Below, piece by piece: positions 24,961 to 38,372 of a stretch of 64,000 nt of DNA (positions are counted from its first letter, which is position 1; each line of letters opens with the position of its first letter). Position numbers and translations under genes: made by a program. Origin of the DNA: Paracyclopina nana (taxonomy: Eukaryota; Arthropoda; Copepoda; Cyclopoida; Cyclopettidae); NCBI GenBank assembly GCA_019096065.1, contig JAGUCH010000001.1, forward strand, positions 7,316,001 to 7,380,000. Reading direction: 5' to 3'. Below the pieces are notes generated by a model. It was not told where the DNA came from. It saw nothing but the letters and a program-made list of their open reading frames with translations, and did no database searches.

Positions 24961-27900
24961 TCAAACTAACGTTGATAGTTCCCTTGCATTTGTTCCACTC
25001 AAGTCCAATGTCGCTTGAGGTAGGCCTCCAATGGTCTTAGCAGTCACATCCAGTGGACTTTGCTGTTGACCACTTTTACCGCTTAAAACTGGTGAATCTG
25101 TTTTAGTGATGTTGGCCGTCTTCTCCTACAAGAGAGAAATGGAAGTAGGTAAAGGTTCTTTTCGGGTATAACAAATGAGCATTCAACTAGCTACTATATA
25201 AACTTAGAGAGTGGCCAACGCCAAAATCAAGCATTGAGGTATCAGCTGTCAATTTCAATAGTGGTTCCTTTTGAATGCGATTAAAGAAATCTGAGGCAAT
25301 TGCGTACCTTGAATTAGAGTCTAAAATGATTTTTTTGAAGGAAAAACCTGAATTCTAAGCTAGAGAATATAGCATTTAATTTTTCCGAAACAAAAGTATT
25401 AATTTGATAAATTATTCAAACAATTAAAATTGTGTTTTGGTTTTTCCCGCTCCCCATGCTGCTTCCTAGGTTTTGAAGACAGAAAAGATATCTTTCCGAC
25501 TTGCTTAAAAGGTTACGTGAAAGGAACCAGCGCAAAATTGCGGATTTCGTTGTCCGCTCTCTAAGTTTATTTAGTAGCTACATTCAACCAACGCCAATTA
25601 CAAGGTAATTATTGGCCTCAATAGGGAGGCAACTAAAGCAGTACCTTTTGCCAAACGAAGACATTGTGGACTACAGCTGCTCCACAAAAGACAATGCCCA
25701 AACCGATGGCCACGGATGACACAATGGCAGGAGTCGAGTCAAAATGAAGGAATGTATACAGGATGACACCTGAAAGTGAAAAATGGGAGAAAAGTTTGCT
25801 TGAACAGTTCCAGGTTAAAATAGATAAGTTACACAAAACAGGAGTAGAGGTTACTTTGTCACAATATGGGAAAAATCGTAATTTTTTTCTTGGAATTCAA
25901 CCCGCCGAGTCGGTATATTTTTTGAAATGTGCCTCAAATATTTACCTGTGAGAAACAGTGGAATGGAAATGAAAAATCCCCCAATGGCACAAACACGAGT
26001 TGAAGCGGCTCCCTTCAAATATTTCGAAGTCCTGGAAAGAATTAGAAAACGTGTTTTATAGTCTCCTCCTCGGTCTTGAGAGTGATACCAAAAAAAAGTT
26101 TAGAGCCCAGTATCCACTCAAGTCAAGCCTAGCAGGATTTGAGCACGGTAATTGACACAGCCTCAGGGAGGGTTTTACAAGATTTACAACTAGCCAAAGC
26201 AAAAAGAACTCAGCCCCAAACGAGAAAAAAATATGAAAATACCCTTAAATGAGGGATTACCTAAAGTCTAGATGATGAATCGTAAAAATGCACTTCTTTC
26301 GAAACGAGCGAAAACTTTTGAATCTTTTCATAAGCTACAATTTTAGCATAAGCTTGTAAGTGTGCATAATAGTTTTATGATGAAAATGAGCCAACAACTT
26401 TAAGCAAAGGTTTGTCGACCCCCCTTTGATGGTTTTACGGCAATTGCCGCTCCCATGTCCTATATAGCATCCCTTGTGTGAGAGGGGATTTTAAATGGTA
26501 GGGTTTTTTCATGCCTGGACGGAGCGAGTGTCCATAGGCTTTTTTGCTTACTCATAAAGTAATCAGAGCATCTGGGCAGCATGAGGCGTACTACTACTCA
26601 CTTTCACTGTAAGAATTCTGCATTGTGACGAGAGAGCAATTCAAACCTGATAAATTTGACCGTCATCATCGCATTTCAGTCATGAGAGATAATGGAACAT
26701 TTTCTTCACGACTGCCCTAAAAGGCAAGATTGCCTAAATATCGTTCTGGTCTACACAACCAAATTAATTAGATGCATGAAAGTTTTTGTCGACGAGACCC
26801 CACAATTAACTAGTCACGGAAAAAAAGGGTTGTTCAAATTTGACTCAAGGACTATTTTTCAAAGGCTAGAATTAATAACCCAATTATGATTCTATGCTAC
26901 GGGTTTGCGGTCATAAAAAGCCCGTCCTGCATTCATTGTTTTTGAATCGCAGCGAGAGAGTCTCAAATAGCTGAAGAAGGAAAAGTGCATACCTCTGTCT
27001 TCCATGGGGAGATTTGACCAATTTAATGGCGAAAAGAAACTGTATAGCACACACCACCAGGCAGCACAAATTGAGCACAAGTGTCAACGAGCACAGAGCT
27101 AAAGTCACTTCGTAGAGGCTGACAAAGTCTTCTTTGGTCAGGAACTCAAACTGGTAGTTTTTACTAGCTTCGTCTGAGCTCGAGGTGGGAGTGATTCTGA
27201 GAAGAAAGACGAGTGAGAGTAGCGCTAAAAGCAGCGAAATGAGGCACAGTAGTCCTAAGGAGGTGATGGCCACTCGCACTCCAGCCTCTTTGGATAACAG
27301 CATGAATTTTGACACATTCGCGGGAAGTAACGAACTTGCATTCAAGTTGAGCTTCCGCTGGCTTGCATTGTTTCTTTCTTTGTTGGTCACGGATGTGGAG
27401 TTGAGGTGATGCGACGACCTCAGCAGGCTTTGGTCTCCAACGCCTCCATTGCTAAGCAGGGATGTGTTGTAGCGAGAAGCACTGCTCGCGTTCATTAACG
27501 GCGGGGGAGGAGGAGGAGACTGGCTTGGCCTCATGTAACCGTTACTACTAGGCTTAGTCCTTGCTATCGGCGATAGCTGGGTATTCTCCAGCTCATGGTG
27601 GCTATGATCTCTGGACGAGTCCATGTAGCTGGTTTTCGTTTGATTTGTGGTAGCTGGGCTGTTGCTCGAGCTCAACTTGGACGTGTTAAGCGCCCCACTG
27701 TTTGTCTTGTTGCTGCTGCCATTGCTGCCGTTACTGCCGTTGCTGCCGTGCCTCACAGCTGAGCCATTCATTTTCGGCACGGCCACTGTGTTCGCATAAA
27801 TGCTTTGGTTCAGCGTCATGTTGGCATGCTGGTGAATGGAATTTGCTGTGGGCCTCAGATGAGCAACGTCCTGCAAAAGATGCAAATACACGCGAGTTAA

Positions 27901-28127
27901 AAAAGAAGCAATTAAAACTTTCCCTCAGATTTTGAGATGACCCAACCAAAGGATGCTATTAAAAATCACTGCCGAAGTTTTCTTTTTACCTCCAGGTTAT
28001 TTGAGACTTCTAGCATTTGATTGGGCCTACTGCTATTCAGTCTTGCCGCTAAGTTTAGCTGCTGCTGCTGCCCAGATTTGGCCACTGTTGGGGGCAAACT
28101 GGAACCCAAGGTGATGTGCTTCAGCAT
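24961..28127 (-). CDS. Four-TM protein resembling TMEM221/Jiraiya
   Basis: Minus-strand exons 27990-28127, 26993-27870, 25946-26031, 25645-25769 and 24961-25125 give 463 residues with matching phases. The first 240 residues are disordered and Ser/Asn-rich, with a GSN triplet repeat (HGSNGSNGSNGSS), a six-Pro run and many NxS/T sites. Four membrane spans follow at about 250-270 (VAITSLGLLCLISLLLALL), 300-325 (LALCSLTLVLNLCCLVVC), 350-372 and 378-403 (VSSVAIGLGIVFCGAAVV). Order, loop lengths and the TM3-TM4 pattern (LYxxLxFD between them) resemble vertebrate TMEM221 (Jiraiya), which lowers BMP receptor signalling in frog. That assignment is from memory and moderate. The start at MLKHITLG is the first ATG of the first exon. 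The third intron, 26032-26992, is about 1 kb. Confidence 0.6.
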
Positions 28128-30957
28128 TGATGGCTCTCAACTCCACAAATATGCGAGAGAAGCACAACTATTCTAATTGGACATAGCTTCTCCGGTTTCA
28201 TTTGTCAATTTGGCACCTGAAAATAGACAAAAACAGGGAAAAGTTAGTATAAACACTCAAACACAGAGGGGTCAATGGTCTCGAATGCGAGCAGCAAAAT
28301 CGAATGGCCAACAGAATGCCAAACTTCGTCGATGTGTGCAGATAAGAATCGAACCAGAGAGGTTACTGTCTCTTCTTAAGGTCCAAATCTCCTTCTCATG
28401 CCAGAACCGACGACGGCAGGAGCAATAATTGTGAGATTAGAATTTGGTGTCATCCAAAGGGTTGACACGATAACGCTAAGTGCTTTGCAATCAATTTCGA
28501 AAAACTCGAAAAATGGAAAACTGACACTTTCAAATTCTCACCCTTACATGAAGCCGCGTCGAATTTCGGGACATTTTCCCACTTAAACCGCACTTCCTTC
28601 TTACTGTGGCCTGGGGATTTTTCTTAACGCTCCCAACTGCATCCCCTCCAAATCCTGGGTAGTAGCAGGGTCAGTGAATTATATAATTTTTAAGGAATGC
28701 AGCTTCTTTTAATTGTCATACAAAAGGTAATTTCCGCTCATTTGCCTTCGCTGACAACCTTCGATAAAATAATCACCTCCTGCAGCTCCCTTTCCTTTGC
28801 AAGATATTTATCTTTTCCTGAACTGCGCTCGCAATATCTTCGTTTAATAAACAGGAAATCCGGACGGGCAGCCCCCAAAGGACTGATGGAAACGCAAAAC
28901 AGATGCTACTTTCGCAAATTTCTCACCTCGTTATGATTTCACGCGTCTTGGTGACAAGACGTTGCCAGGGCGGAGCCATTTGTGGAATTGAGCAAAAAAC
29001 AAATCTGTATAAGCGTACAAGAAAAAGCCAAAGGTAATAATTTTATTTTAATGTGCGCGGCTTTTAAGATTGCCACATCAGATAAGAAAATTTTATTGTC
29101 GAGAGATAGCCACAGAGCATTATTTATGCTCAATTGATGGGAATTTTTGGTATTTTTGGACATTAGTAGTAACTTCATGGAGGGACTGAAAAACGGCGAA
29201 AGAGCGTCAATTTCACAGAGAAGAGAGAGGCTTAGTGATTGAGCATCGACTGCTGAGCAAAGCCAAAGGGGATGCATTTTTTCTCACTCTAAATGGACCA
29301 ATTCTCAGTGTGCGGGCGTCTACGTCTTAGTCAACCGTCACTTTCCACCAGCAGCACCAATTGAACAACTGACAGAACGAGCTTCCAAATGGGATGCATT
29401 TTACCGATTCACGTCGTTGTCACTCAAGAATTTGGTTACACAAAATAATGGTTGCCTCTCTTCAAATTACCCAGACATGTTGTCGTCGACGACGAAAAAG
29501 AGAAGCTCGCATTCTTTCCCTAATCCTAAGGTACATTTTTAAAATCGATGGGCGCGTCGAATCATCAAACGAACAGATAATGAAAATGCAGATGGCTGCC
29601 AAGATAGTAGTTTGATTCGGGCACGGATAAACTCTGCAAGTGGAATAAAAAACGCAAGACACATATGAAAAATGAAGCCTTTGTTTGGGGGGCTCGGAAA
29701 ATAAGCGCGCCCCACAATATGATGTCAGTTGAGAAGTTTTTTGAGGTTGCCCTCGATGTTCCCATATGAGTAGTGGGAAGATCGAAGAAACATTCCTGGC
29801 CATTATTCAGAGTCATGGCGTTCGACCGTTGGCTCTTCTTTATGAGTCTCTCATGATTTTGAACAAATGCACAATTGACTCAATATTATGCTGAACACAC
29901 ACGCGCAATAAACCATCGATATGAAGGAGGCTGTAAACATTTACGAGGACAAGCTGAAAAATCCATCACCTCGCGATGGGCTACCCTGCTTTTTTCGGTT
30001 GGTGCCAAAATACTTTGCTTTTACGCATGTCCCTCACCAACCGATTTTCTGCCTTAGAGAGCGGAAAGAGAGTCATTTGGGAAAACTGCAGGTGAAGCTA
30101 ATATCATCAAAATAACAATCCTGGACAGAGAAACACCTGTCCTCTCCGCGGCCGTGCAATCTAAATATATGTAACCGACAAAAAAGGTCCACGGCAGCCA
30201 GTGGTCTGCTGCTTTTTATGCTCTAATTAGGCTCCACTCTTCGTTGCAAATTGATAGCTAAACCGTTCTTATCGACCCACGATCGCATCGATCCAATTTT
30301 GCCGAAAAGACACATTAAGGGTGAATCCTTTTCTTTTGCATGGTGGTAGCCAGCCCCTTTGTGGGTATGCTCCCGAGGTCAACGACAATGGGTCGCAATT
30401 ACGCATTGGGGAGAGGACACGAGCAATTTTTCTTCTCCACCGGTAGGCAGATGTTCCGACTGCTTGACAGGCTCAAGAAATGCTCCCTGACATTTAATTG
30501 GCTTTTTTACCTCTCCTCCGGAATCCTGGCGAAGAGGAGCTCTTGCCCAGCGGAGTCCTCGCGAAGTGAATACAATTTACCGTATTGAAAGCGAGATGTT
30601 AATCTGCGAATCGGTTAGTTTTCTCACGTCGCCCAGCCCAATGGCTACTTTATGGGATCAATAAAACGGCAACTCTTTATGGGAGTGCATTTTTGACTGA
30701 GCCGGATGGAACAGCTACTATGCTAGACTAGGGCTCATGATATTTTGCCGCTTTTCTGCTTATTTCCAAATTAATTTCATGTATCGCTTTGCTAACAATA
30801 AACGTAAACTAAAAGTTTTTTCAACCGAGGACAGCTGATGTCTAACCTGCCCATACAGTCCAGAGCGAACATGCAATCTTTAAATACATATGAGCGAGCC
30901 AAGAGCTTGAAAGCCAATTTCCTGCCTGCGTTTATATAATGACAATTCGGCTGGCCG
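28128..30957. other. Intergenic stretch, no gene supported
   Basis: This is the 5' flank of the TMEM221-like gene. Frames at 28177-28428, 28697-28936, 28939-29277 and 29462-29803 are short and without motifs or paired splice sites. Nothing else is evident. Confidence 0.45.
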
Positions 30958-31281
30958 ATGGAAATGCACGATGCGACTCATCGGTCTTCCGAGAACTTAG
31001 CCAGCCCCATTTTAGAAGGAATGCAGTTTCGGGTCAGCCAACTCGCTAGCCAAGTGATGAATGAAGGCAAAAAATTCATCCTCGATGGTCATCGTTACAA
31101 TGACGTGGTTGTTCGACATGGCAAGATATGGATTGAAAAGAGACCGCCTCGGATTAGGTTGACCACGTCTCCCACGCGCAAAAATCGATTTTACGACCCC
31201 GAGAGAAAGACGGGTAGAAATGGGCTTTTTTTGTCCACTTTTTTTGACCTTATCATGACGTCTCGCATCTCGCGACGATGA
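30958..31281 (+). CDS. Possible small single-exon ORF, unrecognised
   Basis: A 107-codon frame starts ATGGAAATGCAC about 25 bp after a TTTATATAAT string that could be a TATA box. The product is basic in its second half (KIWIEKRPPRIRL, RKNRFYDPERK) and contains SQLASQVMNEGKKFILDGHRY. Codon use looks more protein-like than the neighbouring frames, but I recognise no family and see no conservation evidence. It could be chance. Confidence 0.22.
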   Translation: MEMHDATHRSSENLASPILEGMQFRVSQLASQVMNEGKKFILDGHRYNDVVVRHGKIWIEKRPPRIRLTTSPTRKNRFYDPERKTGRNGLFLSTFFDLIMTSRISRR

Positions 31282-34200
31282 TCTAATAAGCTTACCTGGT
31301 GTCATGCGTGCAAGATGAATCCTCCGGCGAAGTGGTGTGTAGCTAGCGTTTGTTGTCACTCGGTTGGGTTGGCGGTTACAACTGAATTCCCTGGATGTTG
31401 GAACGAACGTTCACAGCGAGCTGGCAACGTGAGCACTGAGCAGGATATACGAGGAAGTCGCGCCGCGCTTACACAGCCGCCCAATGATCCTGCTGGCACG
31501 GTCCGACACATCCAACCCTCATCTTTTTCAAAAAAATCTACCAAGAAGGATTAAGCCACAAAAACGGCCACCATCCATTTCGGGGGATTTCCCTTGGACT
31601 GCCACCACTTTCGAACGCTAAAAAATCAACGCAGTAATACACTATGAAGCAATGCACGTATGAATAGGCTCGACAGCCGAATCAATTAACGATGTAAATT
31701 GTGGAACGAAGGCTCAACATGGCATGAAATGTCAACGGCTGCGGCACGTTATTAATCAAATTGATCGCCATCTAGCACTCTGGGCCATAAATAGGTTGAA
31801 CGACCCATCACCGGTGCCCATTAAAAGCATAAATGCATCGCGCTGACCTGCACCCGAATCGTCTTGGTCCGAAGCCTTAACATGAATTGCGGCGATTGGC
31901 GGCAAGCACCAACATTTTCTCAACTCACCTTCATATGAGGATGACATTCTTTTTCCTTTTAGGGAAAATCAGACCGATAAAACTGTCACCGCTAACGATT
32001 TGAAAAGAGAGAAAAAAGCCAAACACACTTGTCGGTCATGCGTAAAAGAGCCGAGCTGCTACTGACAAATAACGCGGTCAGCCGCGGAAATTACATAATG
32101 ATGGCATAGGTTCAGGGGGTAGCGCGACATCGGACAGCAGAAAATAAGCTTTTTCCCAGCAACTCTTTGGGTGCCGGTGACATACAAATTAGACTGTGTT
32201 GAGCCAAGTTCCCACGAGGGTCAACTGCAAGTCCGTGACTTAACAGAACACATTGCTTAGCGGCAATTGAATGGCAATCGAATCTTATTAGAATCAGCGT
32301 TCATAGGTACCAACTATCAAAAGGTTTCTAAGAAAATAGTACTTACAACGGTCGAGCGAGTCTTGGCGGGCCAAGGAAATTGCCACAAAATCCCAAGAGT
32401 TCGTAGGAGATTTCTTGACGAATTGCAACCAGCCATCTTTTGTCCATTTGCTCTACGAAATGGTTTCGATCGTGACGTAATGGCTTGCAGAGCGTGCGAC
32501 TTGAGCCCGGATATTGCAATTGCATTTATCTCTATTGGCAGCTCCTAAAAAATACAAGAAAATTAGACGACGGAAAATACTTTCTTAATTTAATCTAGGC
32601 TCCGCTACTCGAGTGTGAAATTAAAAAATATAAATAATCTTACCTTTTTTCTTTAACCGACCTCATGGATTGAACTTGTGATTTTTAAGTTCCAGAATCG
32701 GAGGAAAATGAGTATTGACAACTGGGCAAGTTAATTTTATAAATCAACAAAAACGCCCGTTTCATTCCATAAAAAGTCAAAATTAAGAACAATCTCATGA
32801 ATCCAATCTGGGAGCTTTTCGTACGTATTCTTGTTTTGTTGTTGTTATTAATAGCGCTTTACCTAAACAAAAAGCACCGGTGAGGAATTGATCTTTTAAA
32901 GTTAACGATGTATACTGATTATATGAAAAAGAAAATTGGCTAAATTAAATCAGTTGTCCAGCCAAACCTGAAAGTCAATAGTCATCTTTATTTTGTATTG
33001 GTGTTGTATGCCAACATTAAAACATCTGCTCTGAAACCACGTCCTGTGACCCACTTAAATGTTGTCAACGCTTATTATTATTCATCTAACTGCTAACACG
33101 AGGTTCCGAGCAAAGAAAGATTTATGTTCCGTTATGATAAGCAAAGAAGTGTATCTAGCTGGGCAAAAATGCAAGGTCGAAAGAAGCAAAACCCTTTCCT
33201 GCTGTCTTTTGTGCGAGGAGTGACATTTCGCATTATAGTATATCGGAAAAAGTATTTGAGGAGGAGACTTTTTTCAGGTCAACATGTTAGCAACTGTTCG
33301 TCAGGTACTCAATTTATCTTCCACTTATTCCGCCTTTTAAGCTTACTGCTAAGATTGATACATGATATCATTGGTAGTGACAACAACATCTGAGCCAGAG
33401 AAAATAAGCTTCTTCAGAACTCTTAAACGTATTTAGTGATTAATCTGAGGAGCAAACGTTTCGAACGTTTATGATTTTTGGTGAGAAAATAAATCTTAAT
33501 ATTGGAATATTCTGTTGCTCAGTCAGGCATCCTGTTCCATAAATTCAAGTTCCTAGCTGAATTATGATCTTGATCCCAATATAAAGAGGCTTGGAGGTAT
33601 AAAATTTCTTGCTATTTTTGTACCATTTGTCACATTTAAGAAGCCTAAAACAACTAAGAAAGCCTCTTACGTTAAATCCCCGATTGCACCCAGTGGTACC
33701 ATAAATGCGATACTTTATAGGTTTCTTCGCTATGGAATTATTCAAAATGATAGATATAAGATAGTTTGGAAAAAGCTGAAAGGTTGTGAGGAACTACTCC
33801 ATAAAGTTGACAGGGCCCCCTAAAGCACACCAATGGTCGCCTGCAATAAAGTGCATGGCTCACTGAAACCGTTACGTATATGCCAAGTTAGCCACAGCCA
33901 AGCAGCAAGCCATTTTTTCTAAATGCCACGCAGCTTTACCCAACAAGGAGCAGCGCTTAACAACGACAATTCAGAATATGCCAAGTGCGTTTGACAGATA
34001 GAATAATTGCTTGGCAATATTTTTGTCCGATAATCTTTTGGGGTGTACAAACGTAAGAGCATTATCCTGTAGCCTGAAATGCCACGTTGAACTATTTGAA
34101 AACTTTTTTGGGAGGAAAAAAGTCATGCTCGCTTTTAGCTTACTTTCACGAAGCCGTGTTAGACTTGGTTAAGAGCCTTTTGCTCTCGTTTCATACGGCG

Positions 34201-34470
34201 CTCTCAGCGTAAATGGAGGAAGCAGAGGCCGCCGAGGTTGAAAAGGTCTGGCAACGCAACGCTACAGCCTTACCGATTGCGCCGAGCTTCCTCGACTAGT
34301 ATACAACCTGGCCCTATAGAGGCCAGAAAGAGCAAGCCGGGAGCAGACTGCAAGGTGAACAAGCCACTTTAGTTGCAGTCAGTGCCAGTGATAATACACA
34401 TGCTCTGGCGCTACTTCTCAAAATAGCACACTGCTAAAATAAAAATGCAGATTTGACTTCCAACACAATA
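31282..34470. other. Intergenic stretch, no gene supported
   Basis: Frames at 31315-31554, 32267-32548, 33124-33393 and 33545-33745 have no motif and no splice partners. The part near 34,200-34,470 is GC-richer and may hold the promoter of the next gene. Confidence 0.4.
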
Positions 34471-35480
34471 ATGTCAGTGGTGACAGAGTCGATTCAATTA
34501 AGCTCGGGACCGTCCTCGGCCATTTCCATGAAATCAAGAGCCGGTCTGATGTTTGAAACGCCAACGATTACAATTGACAATTACTCTGACAGGCCTTCAG
34601 AGGAGGCAGTGATTTCAAGGGCAAATGTAGACCCAAAATTGATTCAAGCAGCTCAACTTTTCGTCCAAGATCTTATAGCTCGTGCAACAATAGAAGTTCA
34701 AAAGAAACTGTCTTCCTCAGAAAGACAGGTAATCCATTACTTTTTGCCTTTAAGCCACATCCTCTGCAAATTGGTATTATTCATTTCAGGCATTGCTACA
34801 TGAGGACACATTCTTCCAAGAAGGTAAGCTTCTAGATAGGCTCTACTACAATATGTATGCAGAGGCCCGTTAATGATGGCATCATCGTCGCATAAACCAA
34901 GCACCGAACTATCATGGCAATTAGTATTTCGGCTGAGCCTGTTCTGCTCAGTTGAGATGGGAGTAAACGCTGCTTAATTAAGAAAGTTATTTTTTCCCTG
35001 CTTTCTGGAGCGTAAGGGCAGTCCTTTATTACATGGAGTCCAAAAAGAGCGAAACTTTTGAGCCGACCTAGGAAAAAATTTATGTCTTTTTACCTCTATC
35101 AGACTGGAAAGTTTTGACTTCTTTACGCATTGCTCGCCATTTCCATACGTTTCACAAACGACTTGTCGTATTCAAAAGCAACTCAGCCAATTACGACTGT
35201 AGCATTTGCTCATGCAACATGCAATGCGTTCTTTGTTGTACCTGCGTGGCATTTCTGCAATGTATCCAGCCATGTATAGCTGAATGAGAGTGGCCGCAGT
35301 ATAGTGCTCTATGAGGTTACAAGATACCGCAAAAATATTGAATTTCGGATTTTCGTTTTTAATGTGGTTGCCTTGCTTTCAGATCGCTCGGGCTTTTTAG
35401 CCCGAATCCGACAAGAGGTCGCCCAAAGGTGTCAACAAGTGTACAACTTGTTCCTCAATTGCCTGGGTAACCTTCCGTGA
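34471..35480 (+). CDS. Small protein with an AKAP-like amphipathic helix, unrecognised
   Basis: Exons 34471-34728, 34790-34823 and 35383-35480 keep frame and encode 129 residues; the middle exon is only 34 nt. The centre of the protein, about residues 58-82, is a predicted amphipathic helix DPKLIQAAQLFVQDLIARA followed by TIEVQKKL. Its pattern AQLFVQDLIARA is close to the PKA-RII docking helix of AKAPs (for example AKMIVSDIMQQA), which suggests, but does not prove, a small A-kinase anchoring protein. A second helical region (FLARIRQEVAQRCQQVYNLFL) ends the protein. There is no signal peptide or TM span. The ATG at 34471 is chosen as the first in frame. The 3' exon end is the least certain: the frame runs through a possible donor (CTGG|GTAACC) into a stop 12 nt later. 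Confidence 0.6.
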
Positions 35481-36018
35481 ATTCAGCTTTGCCTTTTCGA
35501 GGAATTTCTGTACCCAATAAGTATTTATACGTACAAATGTGTCAGCCTAGAAAGTGCAAATTGTCGAGCCATAAAATTCTACTACCCACTAGACACTTTG
35601 TACAAATACGGCAATATCAGTGTTCACATATAACCCTATAAATATTAGAACCACGCGCGGCACCGCTGATCCGTCGCTACACTTTAGTGAATAATGCTGG
35701 AGCCCTCAATAAACTCTGTAAATGTGACCTGATAAAATACAATGTGAGCTACACTATGATGAATAACGAACATTAAATAAGTAACAAATCATGATAAAAT
35801 AACTCCTCAAGGACTTTCTTTTGGTTCCGTCATCACATATCAAACAATTCTGAATTTGATGATCAGCATATTATTTTTGCTACATTCAGCAGCTTTCCTC
35901 GCTAGACAATCTACTTAAAAATACGATTTTCATAGAGTATGACCAGGTAAATCACGGCTACATAGGCACATTAATGTGCAATAAATAAATCAGTAAGCAC
36001 AATGTATGTTTCTATCTG

Positions 36019-38372
36019 TCATCCACCGGTGAGAAGTCTGAGGATAGTGTATCCAGGCAAAGTATTCTTAACTATGGGGACCTCGGCGTGAGCCAATGAA
36101 AGGACTGCATTCTGGCTTTCGCTACTACTACTATTACTACCTTCTAATGGCTCCTCTGAGGTGCTTTCTAATGTAGTTGCCTCTATGGCAGTCTGTTGAT
36201 GATCTACAATGAGGTTATTTTGAGACGGCCTCACTATTTCAACTGGCGACATGGGACTGCTGATATCTTCCAGCGAGATTCTTCGAACTTGAAAGCTGGA
36301 AGGAGTGGAAATAAAGTTCATCTTGACAGGATCATATCCAAGAGCATTGGGGCCGAAAACGTCTATAAGCTCCAAATTCTCTGCTGCCTCTGGAGCAGAT
36401 GTAGTAGATGTGAACCTTCTCCTCGGTTTTTTAGAGCTTTCTTTTTCATGCAGGACCAGGACGACCTCTATGGGGTCCTGATTCAGGCAGGTGATGCTGT
36501 CATGTATGTACTCCTCTTGCCTCATGATTTGTCGACTCTGCTGGTGATCATCAATCTTTACAGTTCGCTTCTTTCGATGCGGCAAATCAGCATTAATGAA
36601 GGCTTTCTCTTGATGCTGGTTCTCATACTCATCGCAGCAAAAGCAGAGTGTCTTGGTGATCGTCGCCTCTGCTTCGGAGGGCGGTGGATTATCGGCTCTC
36701 TTTCGTATATCGCTTTCATATTCCCATCCCAGATATTCTCCTGTTTTGAAAGCTTCTGAAGCAACAGTGGGCAACGGGGTTGTGGTTGTGGACACCCTTT
36801 CCTTAACGTAATTTGGAAAGTTATCATATTTGGTCAGTGATGCGTCCTCCCAAGGGAATCGATCGTCAAAGGCCAAATTATTGAATGAATTTTTCTGAGG
36901 AGGGAGAAGAACTTGTTGCATCGGTTGTGGAGCTGGAACAGCTTGCTTTCTGCTCCTCTCGTGGGAAGCTTCGGTTGCTGCTTTCTTTTTAGTCCCTCGA
37001 AGCCTCTTCAAATATCTCTCCGGCTTTCTCAAAAAGCTCTTGGCCAAAGCCTCTTTGACGAAAATGGGAACAAATTTATGCACATTCCGCGAACTCGGAG
37101 GTATTACGGCCTGCAATCCAATTGGCCGTCTACTCAAAGTTTGACTGCCATCAGCATAATTTTCGAGGCTCTCCTCGATCTGAGGAAGCTGAAAGTTGGC
37201 CTTTTCGAATTTGTATGGTGGCGGTGCTTTTACCGAGCCACCGCTTATTTCGCTATCCTTCTTCCTTCGCCTTTTGTTGGCATGCCTATTTTTAGCGCCA
37301 TTGCGCAAACGCCTCAATTTAGGCAATCTAGCTAGTAGCTCTTTAGGCTTATTTTGACTCAAGTCGTACAATTTGCCAATGGGCGAATTAGGCTCAATTG
37401 AGACGGAGAAAATTGGCCGTCGATTGGTGGGAGGCCTACTGACATGACGCTTAGGTTTCCCTGTTGTGGCTGCTGCAGGTGGCGTCAATATCAGCTCAGG
37501 ATCTCGCTGTTGCAAACTGACATCGGTTGAGGGCTGGTGCTTTTTCTGGCGCTTCTTTGGCACGTACACTCCTACAGGGTCTAGAGAGTCTGGCACATAC
37601 ACGCCAATGTCTTTCACTTTTTGATTGCCCTTTTTGGGATCCAATTCGTCTAACGTTGGCAAAATGTGAGGTGGTAGCCGCATGGCTGTCTGCATGATCT
37701 GTTGAGCTGTCAACGAGAAGCTGGAATCTTGGCTCGAACGCTCAGAGGCTACTTGACTGGCAGCCAAAACGCTCGCCATCGCAACAACCTAAAATAGATG
37801 AAAAAACCCCAATAATTGAGAGCTATAAATATCGTCATGACATTTGGCATAGTATCACCATTTGAAAATGTCATATCGGGAAATGTAAGTTAGGCAGAAC
37901 AAAGGGAATAAAGTTGGCAACTCAGGCATACATTTAACTTTTTCTAAGCCCAATTTTATTGATGCCTTTTCGCTCGCGTGAACTCTAGACGATGAATTAA
38001 TATACTGTTCATCTACCGTTCCTTAAGGAATGCATTATGACAAATCCATGCATAATGACAACTCTACGCAGCTAGTTTATGTACTGAGAACTCCTTTGCG
38101 CAAAGGAATTTCGCGTTCCGATTCCTTAAGGAGTCTGTAGATGAACAGAGCATAAGCCATTTTCCTCCCCGCTACAAGAATTGGAATTGGAGATGGAAAA
38201 CTTTCTCAAGCTTTGTAGCTTGAGAACAAAGTGAATTTACAGTAGGTGAGAGCACTTTCTACAAAGTTGTTTCTCCTTGTAAATAATTAAAAAAGCGCTA
38301 AAGGGGCCTTTATTTTTAGTTTACCTCTGCTAAAAGTGCAACAGCTAATTGCAAGCCTCTTCTGTAACCCAT
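36019..38372 (-). CDS. Secreted, highly basic 605-aa protein of unknown function
   Basis: Minus-strand exon 38325-38372 (MGYRRGLQLAVALLAE) joins in phase 0 to 36019-37788. Together they make a signal peptide, GLQLAVALLAEVVAMAS, with cleavage probable near residue 25-30. The mature chain is rich in Lys/Arg, Pro and Ser and has few cysteines (CFCC near residue 405, one more later). It holds a short duplication IGVYVPDSLDP / VGVYVPKKRQ near residues 75-95 and several dibasic or furin-like sites (NKRRRKKD, HRKKRTVK, KKPRRRF). The C terminus is acidic and Ser-rich, then hydrophobic (LPGYTILRLLTGG). I recognise no domain. It could be a prohormone-like precursor or a cuticle/matrix protein. The open frame on the opposite strand at 36196-36759 is a shadow. 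Confidence 0.82.
38003..38152 (+). mobile_element. MITE-like element, copy A
   Basis: This roughly 150-bp unit lies in the intron-5' region of the secreted-protein gene. It begins CTGTTCATCTAC and ends with the inverse GTAGATGAACAG. Inside are two CCTTAAGG palindromes near the ends and a CCTTTGCGCAAAGG palindrome. It has no coding capacity. A second copy in reverse orientation lies at 59270-59421, about 95% identical by eye. Flanks suggest a TA-type target site, but the duplication is not certain. Confidence 0.75.

Noticed and set aside
29462..29803. Overlapping minus-strand frames of about 113 and 83 codons
   Set aside because: Frames overlap each other in different phases with no splice sites or motifs.
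36196..36759. 187-codon plus-strand open frame
   Set aside because: It lies antisense inside the coding exon of the secreted basic protein; composition and lack of motifs mark it as a shadow.
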